Shown: one piece after another, positions 22,164-31,768 of the stretch
Numbering within the stretch: the stretch's first letter is position 1
Layout: every line of letters starts with the position of its first letter
From: Ischnura elegans
Taxonomy: Eukaryota > Arthropoda > Insecta > Odonata > Coenagrionidae
Direction: 5' to 3'
Length of the DNA stretch: 64,000 bases
Assembly (NCBI RefSeq): GCF_921293095.1
Contig: NC_060251.1
Span: 100,674,566-100,738,565, forward strand
The notes under the pieces: model-generated
The model's input: the letters and a program-made list of their open reading frames with translations, nothing else
Databases searched by the model: none
What the model was told of the DNA's origin: nothing
Made by a program: the position numbers and the translations under genes

Positions 22164-22520
22164 ATGAGTATAGGAGTTTTTGATCAAAGTGTTGAGAGCA
22201 TCTCGACCTACCTTCTGCGCCTAAACAGCTATATGAGGACATTACGTCCTCCTGTTGAGGATCTCGGCAAGAAGGATTTCTTAATTGGTCACATAGGAGG
22301 GGCAGCATTGGAGAAGCTAGCTGTGAATCTTCACCCTCTCACACCGGACCAGCTGACTTACGAACAATTAGTGGAGGAGCTTAAGACCATATTTACACCG
22401 GTGCGCTTCTTTCGTGCTGAGAGGCTGATCTTTCAACGTCGTGTTCGTGAACCCAATGAAAGTTTTTCGGAGTATGCCCTGGCGTTAAAGAAGTTGGCTG
22501 CCACCTGTGATTTTGGGAAC
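22164..22520 (+). pseudogene. LTR-retrotransposon gag fragment (Ty3-type)
   Basis: From the ATG at 22164 the frame reads a typical capsid-like region: LLRLNSYMRTLRP, KKDFLIGHIGGAALEKLAVN, then EELKTIFTPVRFFRAERLIF, QRRVREPNESFSEYALALKK and LAATCDFG. It is cut off at about 22520 by unrelated sequence carrying a T-run. The zinc knuckle and everything downstream are missing. Capsid domains of this kind assemble the particle in Ty3 and related elements. The subfamily cannot be set from this fragment. Confidence 0.6.
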
Positions 22521-22592
22521 AGTATAGAACAATTGTTTTTTTTGTAGAATAATTGTTAGATTGTAGAATACAACAAAACAAACGAAAGCCAA

Positions 22593-22691
22593 ATTGTTCT
22601 ATTGCAGGAAAACACAAGAGTCCATTAGGAAATAAACTTTTAATTCTGGGCTATGCACGATACAACGCATGGCGTAGTCCCGCCAACAACT
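22593..22691 (+). repeat. 99-bp perfect direct repeat, copy A
   Basis: Identical base for base to 24054-24152. Starts ATTGTTCTATTGCAGG and ends CCCGCCAACAACT. It contains AATAAA. A TG...CA pair exists inside it, but the shared sequence extends beyond that pair on both sides, and no target duplication was found. Confidence 0.9.
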
Positions 22692-22779
22692 GCCGGGCGT
22701 GCCCCGTCCTCACATGTCTTATCCTTGGGACAGGGCTACCACCCTGGATACAACAACTCCCCTCCACTAAAATAACCCT

Positions 22780-23562
22780 TTACTGAGTGTACGAACGTAC
22801 GTGTTCGGCTGTGGTGCCCAAAAAGAAGGCAAGGTTTTCGAGCTGCATCTGTCTTCTAGCAGCTCTCAGGTGCACGAGAGCCTTCCTAGCAGCCCTGGCA
22901 GATCTGGCTGCCACCACCCTCTCATGTTTGATACTCTTAAGCACCATCTCGACGGTGGGTCGATCCTGCCTTGCCTTGTAGCTACGCTTGAGGCGGGCTA
23001 CCTCCCTATCTACAAACTTGCTGTCATGTTTGGACAGCATGGCATCGTCAATGCGCAGCCCAGCAAATCTGCACCGGATGTGATCTTCCAGCGTAATCTG
23101 GGGTTGACGACTTCGCCTAAACGTCAGAACAGGCGCATGATGTCTGACCATTGCATGGCCTTCGAATCTACGCGGCACAAGATTGGCCTGCCGCTGAGAC
23201 TTCTGCTTCCATTCCTGGTAGCAGAATTCAAGCTCCTCATCGGAGCACTTAAACCCCCATGAGTGAGGCGCGTAGGGGCCGTGTTCTGCAAAATGCGCGG
23301 AACGCACTTCGCGCCAGGTCATGTGACAGGTGGATCTGTCACCGGATGCCCTGCTACGTCGCTTGGTGGGTGACACACGCTCGGCATGTTTCTGGGCCCG
23401 CAATTCAGTCCGCTCAAGACGGCGAATCAGTCTGCGGTGTCGCTCTTCTTCGACCTCGTGTTCAGGCCTAATAGAAGCATAACGCTTCTTGTCGACGTAC
23501 TTCACATCAACTACCTCGCCCGCCAGCACAACTGGCACGACCACGGTTTTCAGGCAAACCAT
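22780..23562 (-). CDS. Unidentified Arg-rich protein, 260 residues
   Basis: Open from an ATG at 23562 to a stop at 22780. It is strongly basic in the centre and C terminus (RRLIRRLERTELRAQKHAER, RSARAARKALVHLRAARRQM). A middle section has Trp/Cys-containing blocks (HMTWREVRSAHFAEHGPY, CYQEWKQKSQ). No known domain is recognised. It lies between two perfect 99-bp direct repeats, which suggests it is cargo or the gene of a mobile or viral unit. A nucleic-acid-binding role can be guessed from its charge only. Confidence 0.5.
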   Translation of the reverse strand: MVCLKTVVVPVVLAGEVVDVKYVDKKRYASIRPEHEVEEERHRRLIRRLERTELRAQKHAERVSPTKRRSRASGDRSTCHMTWREVRSAHFAEHGPYAPHSWGFKCSDEELEFCYQEWKQKSQRQANLVPRRFEGHAMVRHHAPVLTFRRSRQPQITLEDHIRCRFAGLRIDDAMLSKHDSKFVDREVARLKRSYKARQDRPTVEMVLKSIKHERVVAARSARAARKALVHLRAARRQMQLENLAFFLGTTAEHVRSYTQ

Positions 23563-23568
23563 GTTCAA

Positions 23569-24053
23569 AAACTATAAGAAAAGAAAAAGAAAACTTATAT
23601 TTAAGATAAACAAACAAAGTAACACACAAAAATATAACACTCAGCAAAATAATGTGAAAAAGGAATGACACAAACTATGAAAATGTTAATATTTATAATA
23701 TATGAAAATAAAAGGAGCTGGAACCGAAATACGGTAATTAGCTCACTCTCACAAATACCTCCAAAAATTGGAGGGGGGTAGCTCGGGAAAATCAAAAACT
23801 AAAACAACTAATGAAAGTAATTAAAGTTAGCCTAAACAGGCCCCCTTACTACCAGCGCTTCTGTCCGCAGTTACAATTTATGCCCCTTGCGGGTACACCG
23901 GACCTTCAAACCCCCAAGACACTTAAGCTCAGGAGAGTAGAGAAAATACTTAAAACGCTAAAGCAAAAAACACTTTAAATCCGCAAAGGAAACAAAGCAA
24001 ACCTCTCAAACTCGCACACGAAAACTCGGGTAAACGCTCGAGAAGAACTCTCT
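23569..24053. other. AT-rich spacer, no gene
   Basis: A-rich sequence with short tandem-like AAC/AAA runs, between the Arg-rich ORF and the second 99-bp repeat. A short C/G-rich patch lies at 23830-23920. No recognised signal. Confidence 0.4.
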
Positions 24054-24152
24054 ATTGTTCTATTGCAGGAAAACACAAGAGTCCATTAGGAAATAAACTT
24101 TTAATTCTGGGCTATGCACGATACAACGCATGGCGTAGTCCCGCCAACAACT
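24054..24152 (+). repeat. 99-bp perfect direct repeat, copy B
   Basis: Identical to 22593-22691. The ATG at 24114, inside this repeat, begins an open frame that continues straight into the reverse transcriptase that follows. Confidence 0.9.
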
Positions 24153-25187
24153 ATGGGATTAGGTCCAGCCAGAGCACTGGCCCTAATCCCAAAAGATAGC
24201 TACCTGCTTAAGTTTGACCTCCGGTCGGCCTTCTACCAACTACAAGTTCATTGCCGCCACTGGAGATTCTATGGGATTAAGTACAGAACGAAAGGATACG
24301 CGTTTACACGGCTGCCCATGGGTCATCCCTTATCCCCCTTCATACTACAACGTTGGGCAGAAGACGTGAAGATATTGATTCAATCCAAATTTAAAGTGCA
24401 AGTGATATGCTACCTAGACGATTGGCTCGTGTTCAGCAAACGACCCCAATGTGGCTATCAAATAGCAACCTATTTAACAGATACGCTCGGTATACAAGTA
24501 AATATGTCCAAGTCAGTGCTTGTGCCACGAAAATTAATCAAGTATCTCGGTGTCCAAGTCAATACAGAGGAGTTATCCCTACAACTTACAGCTAAATCCC
24601 TCAGACGAGTGCGTGAACTTATCCCAATACTACCTCGACTACGAGCATCGGATATTCCCCGTGCAGCAGACTACCTAGCATGGATCCTGAGACTTCCGAC
24701 ATTTCTTATTAACCATATTTTTATCCGTGATAATGCCATGTTAACCAGGCTCCTAGAAGCCGACTATTTCTCCCATAAGGTGTTCCTGCCAAGGGCATCC
24801 GAATCCATTGATGTCTACACGAATGCCACACTGCAGCAAGGGGCGGTGGTGATCCCAACTTGGCAACTTTCCAGATCATTCCTGGTCCCGGAGAACTGGC
24901 ACATCAACGCCATTGAAATGTACGCAGCCCTCGTCGGACTACGAGAGACAATACTACTTCTAAACGATTTGAACTTAACATGTATTAAAATTGTAATGTA
25001 TTTGGATAATCAGACTGCTCTGTATACCTTAAGAAAAGGCAATGGCATGTTATATCGCACTCACCCAGAGCTTATGGATATGTACTTTAATATTATAATA
25101 AATGCACAGTCACAGGAAGTGACATGGGCCTACGTCCCCACTGCCCAGAATCCGACCGACGAGCCCTCGCGGGCCGCACCCGGCTGA
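24114..25187 (+). CDS. DIRS-like reverse transcriptase / RNase H fragment
   Basis: 357 codons. The first 13 come from the 99-bp repeat. RT homology then begins with PKDSYLLKFDLRSAFYQLQV (first catalytic Asp), followed by YAFTRLPMGHPLSPFIL and the catalytic box CYLDDWLVFS. The YLDDW form is typical of DIRS-type elements rather than Ty3. From about residue 230 an RNase H-like domain follows (VYTNATLQQGAVV, INAIEMYAALVGL, MYLDNQTALYTLRKG, and a terminal NPTDEPSR). The N-terminal fingers region and any tyrosine recombinase are missing. In RNase H the usual Asp in TDA is Asn here (TNA), so activity is doubtful. Confidence 0.7.
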   Translation: MHDTTHGVVPPTTMGLGPARALALIPKDSYLLKFDLRSAFYQLQVHCRHWRFYGIKYRTKGYAFTRLPMGHPLSPFILQRWAEDVKILIQSKFKVQVICYLDDWLVFSKRPQCGYQIATYLTDTLGIQVNMSKSVLVPRKLIKYLGVQVNTEELSLQLTAKSLRRVRELIPILPRLRASDIPRAADYLAWILRLPTFLINHIFIRDNAMLTRLLEADYFSHKVFLPRASESIDVYTNATLQQGAVVIPTWQLSRSFLVPENWHINAIEMYAALVGLRETILLLNDLNLTCIKIVMYLDNQTALYTLRKGNGMLYRTHPELMDMYFNIIINAQSQEVTWAYVPTAQNPTDEPSRAAPG

Positions 25188-25214
25188 TATGCGCGCGCGG
25201 CCATATTCTGGTCT

Positions 25215-26800
25215 GCGCAGACATATCCGCAGGGACGGCGCTGCGACCTCAGTCGATTTGCGGGTTCTGAGTAGTGAGGACGGAGGTCCACAGCAGTTGT
25301 GATGGGATCAGGATGCCTCCTGTACAACATCCCCAAAGGATTCAGGGTGGGGTATCCACCGAAGTCTTTCGGGAACTGGAGAATAAACGATATTAATGAG
25401 AAGTCAAGGTCTAACTTGTGTTTTCTGACTATCTTGTGCAACCGGTCTCCGAGTAAAACTCCGTGATATATCTCTTTCTGGAGGGTTAATACGAGCTCAA
25501 AGTACATCAACCATAGGATTGGAGTCATCAAGAACGATTTCTGACAAGAGGAATGAGCGGTAGAGCAAAGAGAGGCCAATCGAGATGAGAGGTTAGGATA
25601 GCAATCAGACATATCGGGGTACATTCTGCTCACCTTCTTCAAGGTGCTTGACAAGAAAATTCCCTTATGTAGGATCTCTTTACCATAATTTATCAGTGAT
25701 GTGGAAAACCATGTTTCAGACGATTTCAGTTCCCACCCCATTCCCTTAACAAGTTCCTGAAGCTTGAGAAAATAGTTCCTCAACCTCATTTCTGCCTCCT
25801 CTTTATGGTTTCTCAAATATTCCACCGCTGAACAGCCCATGATGTTTATTGGCATCTCTATTACTGAAACCTGATTATCTCCTTGTCCTGTGACCGTGGC
25901 TCTGATTCCTGTGATGTGCTCTAAAGCAACCAACAACCCGATTGTGGTTGCAGTCCATCCTTTTTGTCTTAACCCTTCACACCCCCCGAATTGACCATAC
26001 CATGCGCAAGGATCTTCCTGTTCATTAAGGACTTCTGCGTTGCTCACGTTCTCTCCTCTTTTGCGAGGGTGAGTGGGAGAGGAATGCAGATCGACTTTTT
26101 TGCAGTCTGGAGGATGATATCTAGATGAGAGATAAAACCAAGCGTGTTGGAAGAATTTGTGAGTGAAGTTATATAGGTTAGGCACACCCATGAGATCCTC
26201 CATCATTTGAAAAACCAGAAAGTTGGCAAGAAATGTCTGCAGCCAATTCCATTTGATGAAGTCTAGAGATCCCGACACTTTAAGACTTTCTACTGCTGGA
26301 ATATGGCCCTTCTTCTTTCTACTGTGTGTTTGAGCCTCATCGTGTGAGGCTGTAGGAAGATCCAACTCGTGCTCAGCCTCTGCTTCTTCCATGTCTCTTG
26401 CTGTGCATTTAGTCTCTCTTGAGATAGACATCAAGTGATTGTGCAGCTCTGGTTCTCCCATTGTCATGGTCTGTTGAGGAATATAAGGGAAGATGTTCTT
26501 AGATATATTTGCCTCCGTCACTGCGAAATAAACTCTCATCTGCAAGACCATCATAGCAAAGAGTCTTGCTTCTATCTTCATCTCCCTTTCTTTTGAATGG
26601 AGACCAACTATGTACCAACTTGCGGGAACGTTTCCTTCCATTACTGTTTGCATTATATTCCTAATTGAAAACTCTGGGTTCTTTAGGATCTCGATCAACA
26701 CTTCTATTTTCATGGCTTCTTCCCATCTTAAAATGTCTTTCAGAGCCTCCTGTGACTTACCAGCCCACTTCCTGGATGGAAGCCATTTGCTTCTTCAGCT
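25215..26800 (-). CDS. Endogenous mononegavirus L (RNA-dependent RNA polymerase) fragment
   Basis: A minus-strand frame is open from about 26798 through 25130 (527 codons from the ATG at 26713). Its last 15-30 codons run antisense into the end of the DIRS-like frame and are not viral. Conserved polymerase blocks appear in order: GNVPASWYIVGLHSKEREMK with ARLFAMM, motif A around SLDFIKWN, motif B GGCEGLRQKGWT, motif C QGDNQV, and later GGYPTLN with HPDPIT. These are diagnostic of Mononegavirales L proteins. Only the central part of L (usually about 2000 residues) is present, with no neighbouring viral genes. Several hundred codons without a stop suggest recent integration or selection. The virus family cannot be fixed by eye. 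Confidence 0.88.
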
Positions 26801-27769
26801 CACCCATATAAACACCAATTATGAAGGATTGGGAAAAACAATTACTGAAAGGATAAAGGTGTAACTTCAAAACACTATTACGACAAATCTGCAAAATTCC
26901 ATTCACAGAACAAAAGTTGGGAAGAATGTTTTGCGCAGCGCAGAAAAGAAAACTTGCGATGAAGTGGTCCTAAATGTCCCTTTGTTGGATTTGACCCTTT
27001 TGACACATGCTTTGCCAACTGAGGGTCCCAATTATATCGACTGTTTATCCAAGCAGCAAGAGAGTACTGTAACAAGGTAGGCGGAGGAGGCCTAGGAAAG
27101 GTCTCTTTACACTGAAGATCCATGCTTACTTGCAAACGATGAGCAGAGTAATGGAAGGTAAGTTACAACTCATCTAACAAGCGAGAAACCCTACCGATGT
27201 TACTCCTCTGGATTCACAACTGGAACTGATGCCTTTCTCCTATCCACAACCACTTTTATACCAGCGGCGCTACCTTCTGACATGCTGGGTACTTGCCTAG
27301 CATAAGATTTCCAATCTTATATTCAACACCAACAGCATCAGCAACCGATGGGTGGGTAGGGGAACGTCCGACCTTGACCTTAAATCGATTTATGCCGGCG
27401 CTTTAGCGCCATGGCGAATACATCATGATTAAAGGTCAACATTACTTTTCTTTACAATTTTCTTCATGCGTCCAAACATTTGGTTGTTAGTTGCAATACA
27501 AGAATCATCATCTTTTTTTATCCCTTACATAGACTGATATACAATATTTTCTCCCATTACGTAACAAACTTTAAAAAAGCAATTCTTAGCAATAACTCCC
27601 TTATCAATGAGGCAGTTACTTTCTTCATCTGAAGAGTTACACTTTTCCCTTTTACCAAGCAGTAATATGCTCTCGCAACGAGCATAATGTTGCAACTTTC
27701 TATTCAATCGATTTCCACAAAGTTCAATTACACTTTTTAATGTAGCTAGCTCATTACACAAGGAAGGGA
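26801..27769. other. No recognised gene
   Basis: Some open frames on both strands (for example minus 27135-26878 and minus 27761-27525) without recognisable domains. A short perfect hairpin, GGCGCTTTAGCGCC, lies near 27400. A-rich towards 27480. Confidence 0.35.
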
Positions 27770-28290
27770 ATTACTATGTACCACCTGTTTCAGTACATGA
27801 CCAGGGCTTTGGACGAACTGCCGCAGATGACGGCTCTGTCCTTCATACATAAAAGCATTGAGTCCATAGTGGGCCCCAGTTCAAGACACCTTGAGTAATA
27901 TGGCTTATAAGATGAACATTTAATACCATTGATGTGACACCAAAGTAGTTGTTGAACAAGAAAATACACCTGGGAATAATTCTTGGGCTTCCTCTACTTC
28001 CTCATTGGAAATTCATCTTTGTAGGATCAGATTTGTGGCCTTAAACAATGATGAAAGGTGAAGTAAATGCTTACTTTTGAGGAGACCTCTCAGGCAAGGC
28101 ACAATATGTAACACCAACCATGAACCCCTCTCAGATGCTTTCCAGAGACTACTATGAGAGATTCGACGAACTGATCTGGTAATGGAGGACAAAGCACAAA
28201 TTTTGGTTAGCCATTCATCGATTCCGGAAATTATATGACTGAAGCGTATGTCACCATTTTCCATACCAATCCAAAACATTTTTCTTGTAG
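27770..28290 (-). pseudogene. DUF4218-like transposon-associated protein remnant
   Basis: The minus-strand frame 28279-28013 contains SSLWKASERGSWLVLHIVPC followed by LRGLLKSKHLLHLSSLF. Downstream, after frame changes, LNVHLISHITQGVLNWGPLW appears. This pair (a KASE-W-LL...P-L block, then NVH-L-H...GPLW) is the pattern I associate with DUF4218-type proteins, often carried by CACTA/EnSpm-like elements. The assignment is from memory and the copy is clearly degenerate. Confidence 0.4.
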
Positions 28291-28675
28291 ATTCCTAAAT
28301 TAATTGAGTGTGCAACCTTACAACTCCAAGGAAAAGGCAATGCATGTAATCTGGGACAAATCCGGCAATTAAATTAAGGTACATCAATCTTAATTATGCT
28401 GTTGGTCCCTTCACTCCTTCAATGGTTTTGCTTTTCTTAACATTTTAATTGCGTTCTACCGTAATGATTAGTGCTAAAAAAGAAAATTTGCAACTAATTA
28501 TCAGAATTTCACTGATATTAATACACAAGACGGCGTTTCCTGGGTTAATATGTATAAATGTGTGAATCATCAATAATTTCAAAATTTTCCAAGTCGTCAT
28601 TCTGTAATGCTGCCAACGCTGCCTAGGAGCGCGCTCTCACCCTTGGCTGGCGGAACCATTTCCCTATACTTCTCT

Positions 28676-29913
28676 TCACCACCACCACCATCGCATAGTC
28701 TGAAGTCTTACATTTCTAAAATGAGAATCTCCACAAATATCTAAATCAAAGTTTGAAATTAAACAAGCAGGAGTTCTCTTGAATATCTTATCTCCTTGAT
28801 ATTTCACTCTAATATTAAAAGCAGTCCCTTCACAGAATTTTTTAAAGACCTCCTTTGCTCCTTCCATTGAAATTTCATTACCCATAACCAAGCGTCTATT
28901 ATAACAATCTTGCAAAGCAAACTGGTTGGTCCGATTATTAACTCTTCCAATATGACCAACATTCATAGCAATAGCATCCCAGAAATAATTTTTACCACTA
29001 TTAGGAGGATCAATGACAGCAATACAATTTATTTTTGGATTAAGTTGATATTCCCTTATGCCATCCTCATTTATAATAGGAATGGACCAACCCAAGCGAT
29101 TAAACCAAGTTTTAATATTACCAAGCAATTCCCTTACTTTATCTTCATCGCTACTCATTTGAAATTTAAGCAAATCATTCAAATAATCCGCACTGGTTTG
29201 GCGATGGTGATAATAAGAAAAAGGATTCATATCATTGGCATAAACGACAGGAGTCTTGCCTTCGTAATAAGTTTTAAAATCAAGCAAAGTCTTTCTATTT
29301 ACATTTAACGTGGCCAAGTGACAAGCAGCTTCACACATTTTCAAATTTTTAGGATCATGAAATTCAAGCCTGTAATCAGAGTGATCAGGCGATATTAAAT
29401 CTTTAAGTTCAGTGGGAGGCATGCAAGAGTACTTATGTAGTAGTATTTGAACCGTTTCGGTGATTCTTTCAAACTTGCCCCTCTTCGGTGGAGTGCCTCC
29501 TGCGCTTCTCTGAACACGTTCTCTATTTTCTTCATAACCGGGCTGTTCTCGTTCACTGTTATGTCCAACTCCCTCAGCTTCCCTTGCCAGTATTGTTCCG
29601 GCGAGCGCCTGCACGGTTCCCCATCGTACACTTTCACTGTCAGTCGGTAGTCTTTGGCCTGCCTTTTGGTTCAGCCCATAGTTCTTGGAGACAGATGGCT
29701 TAGGGAGCATACTCCTTTTTCCTGCATTCTTGGGCAACCCATTGGAGGATGCCATTCGATTATCCACTGCCTTCTTGGACCCTGATCTGGATACATCTGA
29801 CATGGACACCATCCCAGATTTGCTGGCAGAAGCAGCAGAGGGTTGTCGTATCCTCCGCTTCTGAGTCGCTGAGGGGTCCTTGCTGGGAACGGGTCCGCAT
29901 GAGTAGACTGGGA
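28676..29913 (-). CDS. Densovirus NS1-like SF3 helicase exon (endogenous viral gene, possibly part of a spliced gene)
   Basis: An open frame ends at 28676. It has no ATG at its upstream end. Instead a strong splice acceptor (TTGTCGTTCTCCCAG) precedes 29913. The first half is Ser/Lys-rich and low in conserved features. The second half has superfamily-3 helicase motifs: Walker A DPPNSGKN, Walker B region RRLVMGNEISME, and motif C RTPACLISNFD. These match parvovirus NS1, closest in style to densoviruses (Gly-Pro-Pro-Asn-Ser-Gly-Lys type). The HUH nuclease domain normally N-terminal to the helicase is not seen. The frame ends in a Trp run from a CCA repeat. Confidence 0.75.
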
Positions 29914-30016
29914 GAACGACAAGCAAAACAAATGACACACAACTACAATCTTAGTTTGACCCAAGTTTATTTGGTCGGTTGGTTACACATAGTGGCCTAA
30001 CTCTGCGTAGGCTTGA

Positions 30017-31022
30017 TCAAACAATAGCAGTTTGCCTGAAGGGCTTCAGGCCGCGGTCTGCGGGCCTAGTTAGTCCTGGGGTGCTGGTCGCCTGGAGGGC
30101 CGCTGGTCGCCTGGAGGGCCGCTTCTGGGGCGAGGGCCCGAACAGCATCCTCACCACCCTCGGGTCGCTGATCCTCCGGGGTAGCCTGGTCACGTCTGCG
30201 TACGGGGTGAGCGGCGAGTCGAGGAGTCGCAGTTCGTACGGCGGCGGCGTCGGCGGCAGCGGGCTGAGGAGCGGCTCGAACTGGTGTAGTGCGTGCGGCG
30301 GCGGCGGCGTAGGCGGCAGCGGGCTGAGGAGCGGCTCGAACTGGTGCAGTGCGTGCGGCGGTGGCGTAGGCGGTAGCGGGCTGAGGAGCGGCTCGAACTG
30401 GTGTAGGGCGTACGGCGGCGGCGTCGGGCTGGAACCTCCAGGTTGGTTCGGCTGGCGGCGCGCTGCTTCCTCCTGTAGCTGGCGGGCTCGGGCGGAGTTC
30501 CGGGCGAGGCGGGGTCGTCTCGGCATCCGTCCTCAGTGAGGTCTGCACCGTGGGGTGAGATACCGTGTCGCCAAAAGCGCGAGTACGGCGTAGGGGTGAG
30601 GATGTACTCGCTCCACCCCCGTAGTTGCTGAAGGTGACGACTCGAGGCTGTGCGCGCTGCGGTCCGACTCCTTGTCCTCCCTCCTCCGTTCTGCCTTTTC
30701 GGGCCCTGGGGCCCCCGTTATATTTGGAGCTGGGCCCTGCTGCTAGCCAATGAGCGTTCGTCTTGAGGCCCGGGGTAGGGGAAAAGAGAAAGTCACTGCG
30801 TCGTTGGCGTGGGTGGAAAGGGAAGTGAGGAGAGGTGAGGGGAGATTCGGGCTTCCCGGCCACGTGGCCCGATGACGTCCACCCGTCCGCCCCTTCTCCT
30901 TGGCGTGGGGGGTGGACGGTGACGCAGGGGAGGTTAGGGGGGGGAGGGTCCACGTGGTCGTCCTTAGTGCCGGGAGATTTGAATTTCTTGGCGCGGGCTT
31001 TGGCCATGTTGGTGGCGCACAT
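30017..31022 (-). other. GC-rich Pro/Ala/Arg-rich open frames
   Basis: Two overlapping minus-strand frames start with ATG: 31022-30066 (318 codons) and 30526-30017 (169 codons). Both are Pro/Arg/Ala-rich. The shorter one contains three near-identical units (LHQFEPLLSPLPPT), which reflect the tandem repeat below. GC content is far above the surroundings. An AATAAA lies just downstream on the minus strand, near 29967. This could be a viral or transposon gene or simply an open CpG-rich stretch. It falls in the predicted intron between the 31149-31340 and 28676-29913 exons. Confidence 0.3.
30240..30420. repeat. GC-rich tandem repeat, about 60-bp unit, three copies
   Basis: Three consecutive units share GCGGGCTGAGGAGCGGCTCG and the following AACTGGTG(T/C)AG block, with variable GGC runs between them. 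Confidence 0.8.
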
Positions 31023-31148
31023 CAGGGTCCACGACTTCGACTGGAAGGTCCTAGATATTTCATTAATTATAAAGAGCAGTTGTAATAATTACTATTCAAG
31101 ATATATTTCTTATTTAAACATTTCCAAGATATGTGAAAAGCAAATTAC

Positions 31149-31340
31149 CTGGTGTTGGCGGATCACTCAAATAATCAATATCTGAGCACTCAGCCTCAGA
31201 GTTGCTCTCTCCCGGATACCTCTGATCCTTCACCTTCCGTTTCCTCCTAAGCCTCTCAGACGAGGGAAGAAAGACCTCAAGGTCCGTCTCCTCGCAACCC
31301 ACCACTTCTATTCCAAACTGCGTGGCAGCATGCAATGTTT
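31149..31340 (-). CDS. Predicted internal exon of NS1-helicase-containing gene
   Basis: 192 nt with acceptor TTTTTTTCTCCAG and donor CCAG-GTAATT, phase 1 at both ends. It encodes 64 residues, acidic and basic (RLRRKRKVKDQRYPGESNSE) and ending DPPTPG. Its donor phase joins in frame to the helicase exon at 29913, and its acceptor phase fits the exon ending at 31452. The residues give no domain call. Confidence 0.55.
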
Positions 31341-31451
31341 CTGGAGAAAAAAATAAATGAATCTAAGCACAGTGAATTCATGATTTTCAATAATTTCAAG
31401 AAAATGCAAATACATGCCAGAATGGAAAATGATATATATAAGGTTTCTTAC

Positions 31452-31590
31452 CAAATGGAGTTGTTACATATATCAACGGGAGTACGTCCCTTTCCTCACA
31501 CGGTTTCATCTGTTTCACTATCATCCTCGCAACAATAGTTGACTTGCAAATGCGAGAAGGATACAGAGCGAAGAACTTGTCCCCCACTCT
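31452..31590 (-). CDS. Predicted upstream exon of NS1-helicase-containing gene
   Basis: Ends at a donor (CATTTG-GTAAGA) in phase 1. It encodes VGDKFFALYPSRICKSTIVA followed by a conserved-looking LPLIYVTTPFG. The right boundary is uncertain: an AG occurs close to 31597-31608 and the frame hits a stop further upstream. Family not recognised. Confidence 0.45.
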
Positions 31591-31768
31591 GTTCACCCAA
31601 CTATTACGAATTGTTTAGACAGTTTTGTCAAAATCCCTGTGCGGCAGGAGTTCAGCAATCACCCACGGCATTCTGGAACGTAATATATGTGGTGAAGCAT
31701 TGGGTCATGGAAATTGGGTTATGAAGATAATTACGACAAACAGTAATTTACATTATCTTACCCACAGG

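Noticed and set aside
22593-24152. A small LTR retrotransposon (TRIM) with 99-bp LTRs
   Set aside because: No target duplication, no primer-binding site or polypurine tract seen, and the identity extends beyond the TG...CA pair. Not excluded, but unsupported.
29979-30539. Plus-strand Gly/Arg-rich ORF of 186 codons
   Set aside because: Reverse complement of the GC-rich repeat. Its Gly-rich content follows from GGC runs.
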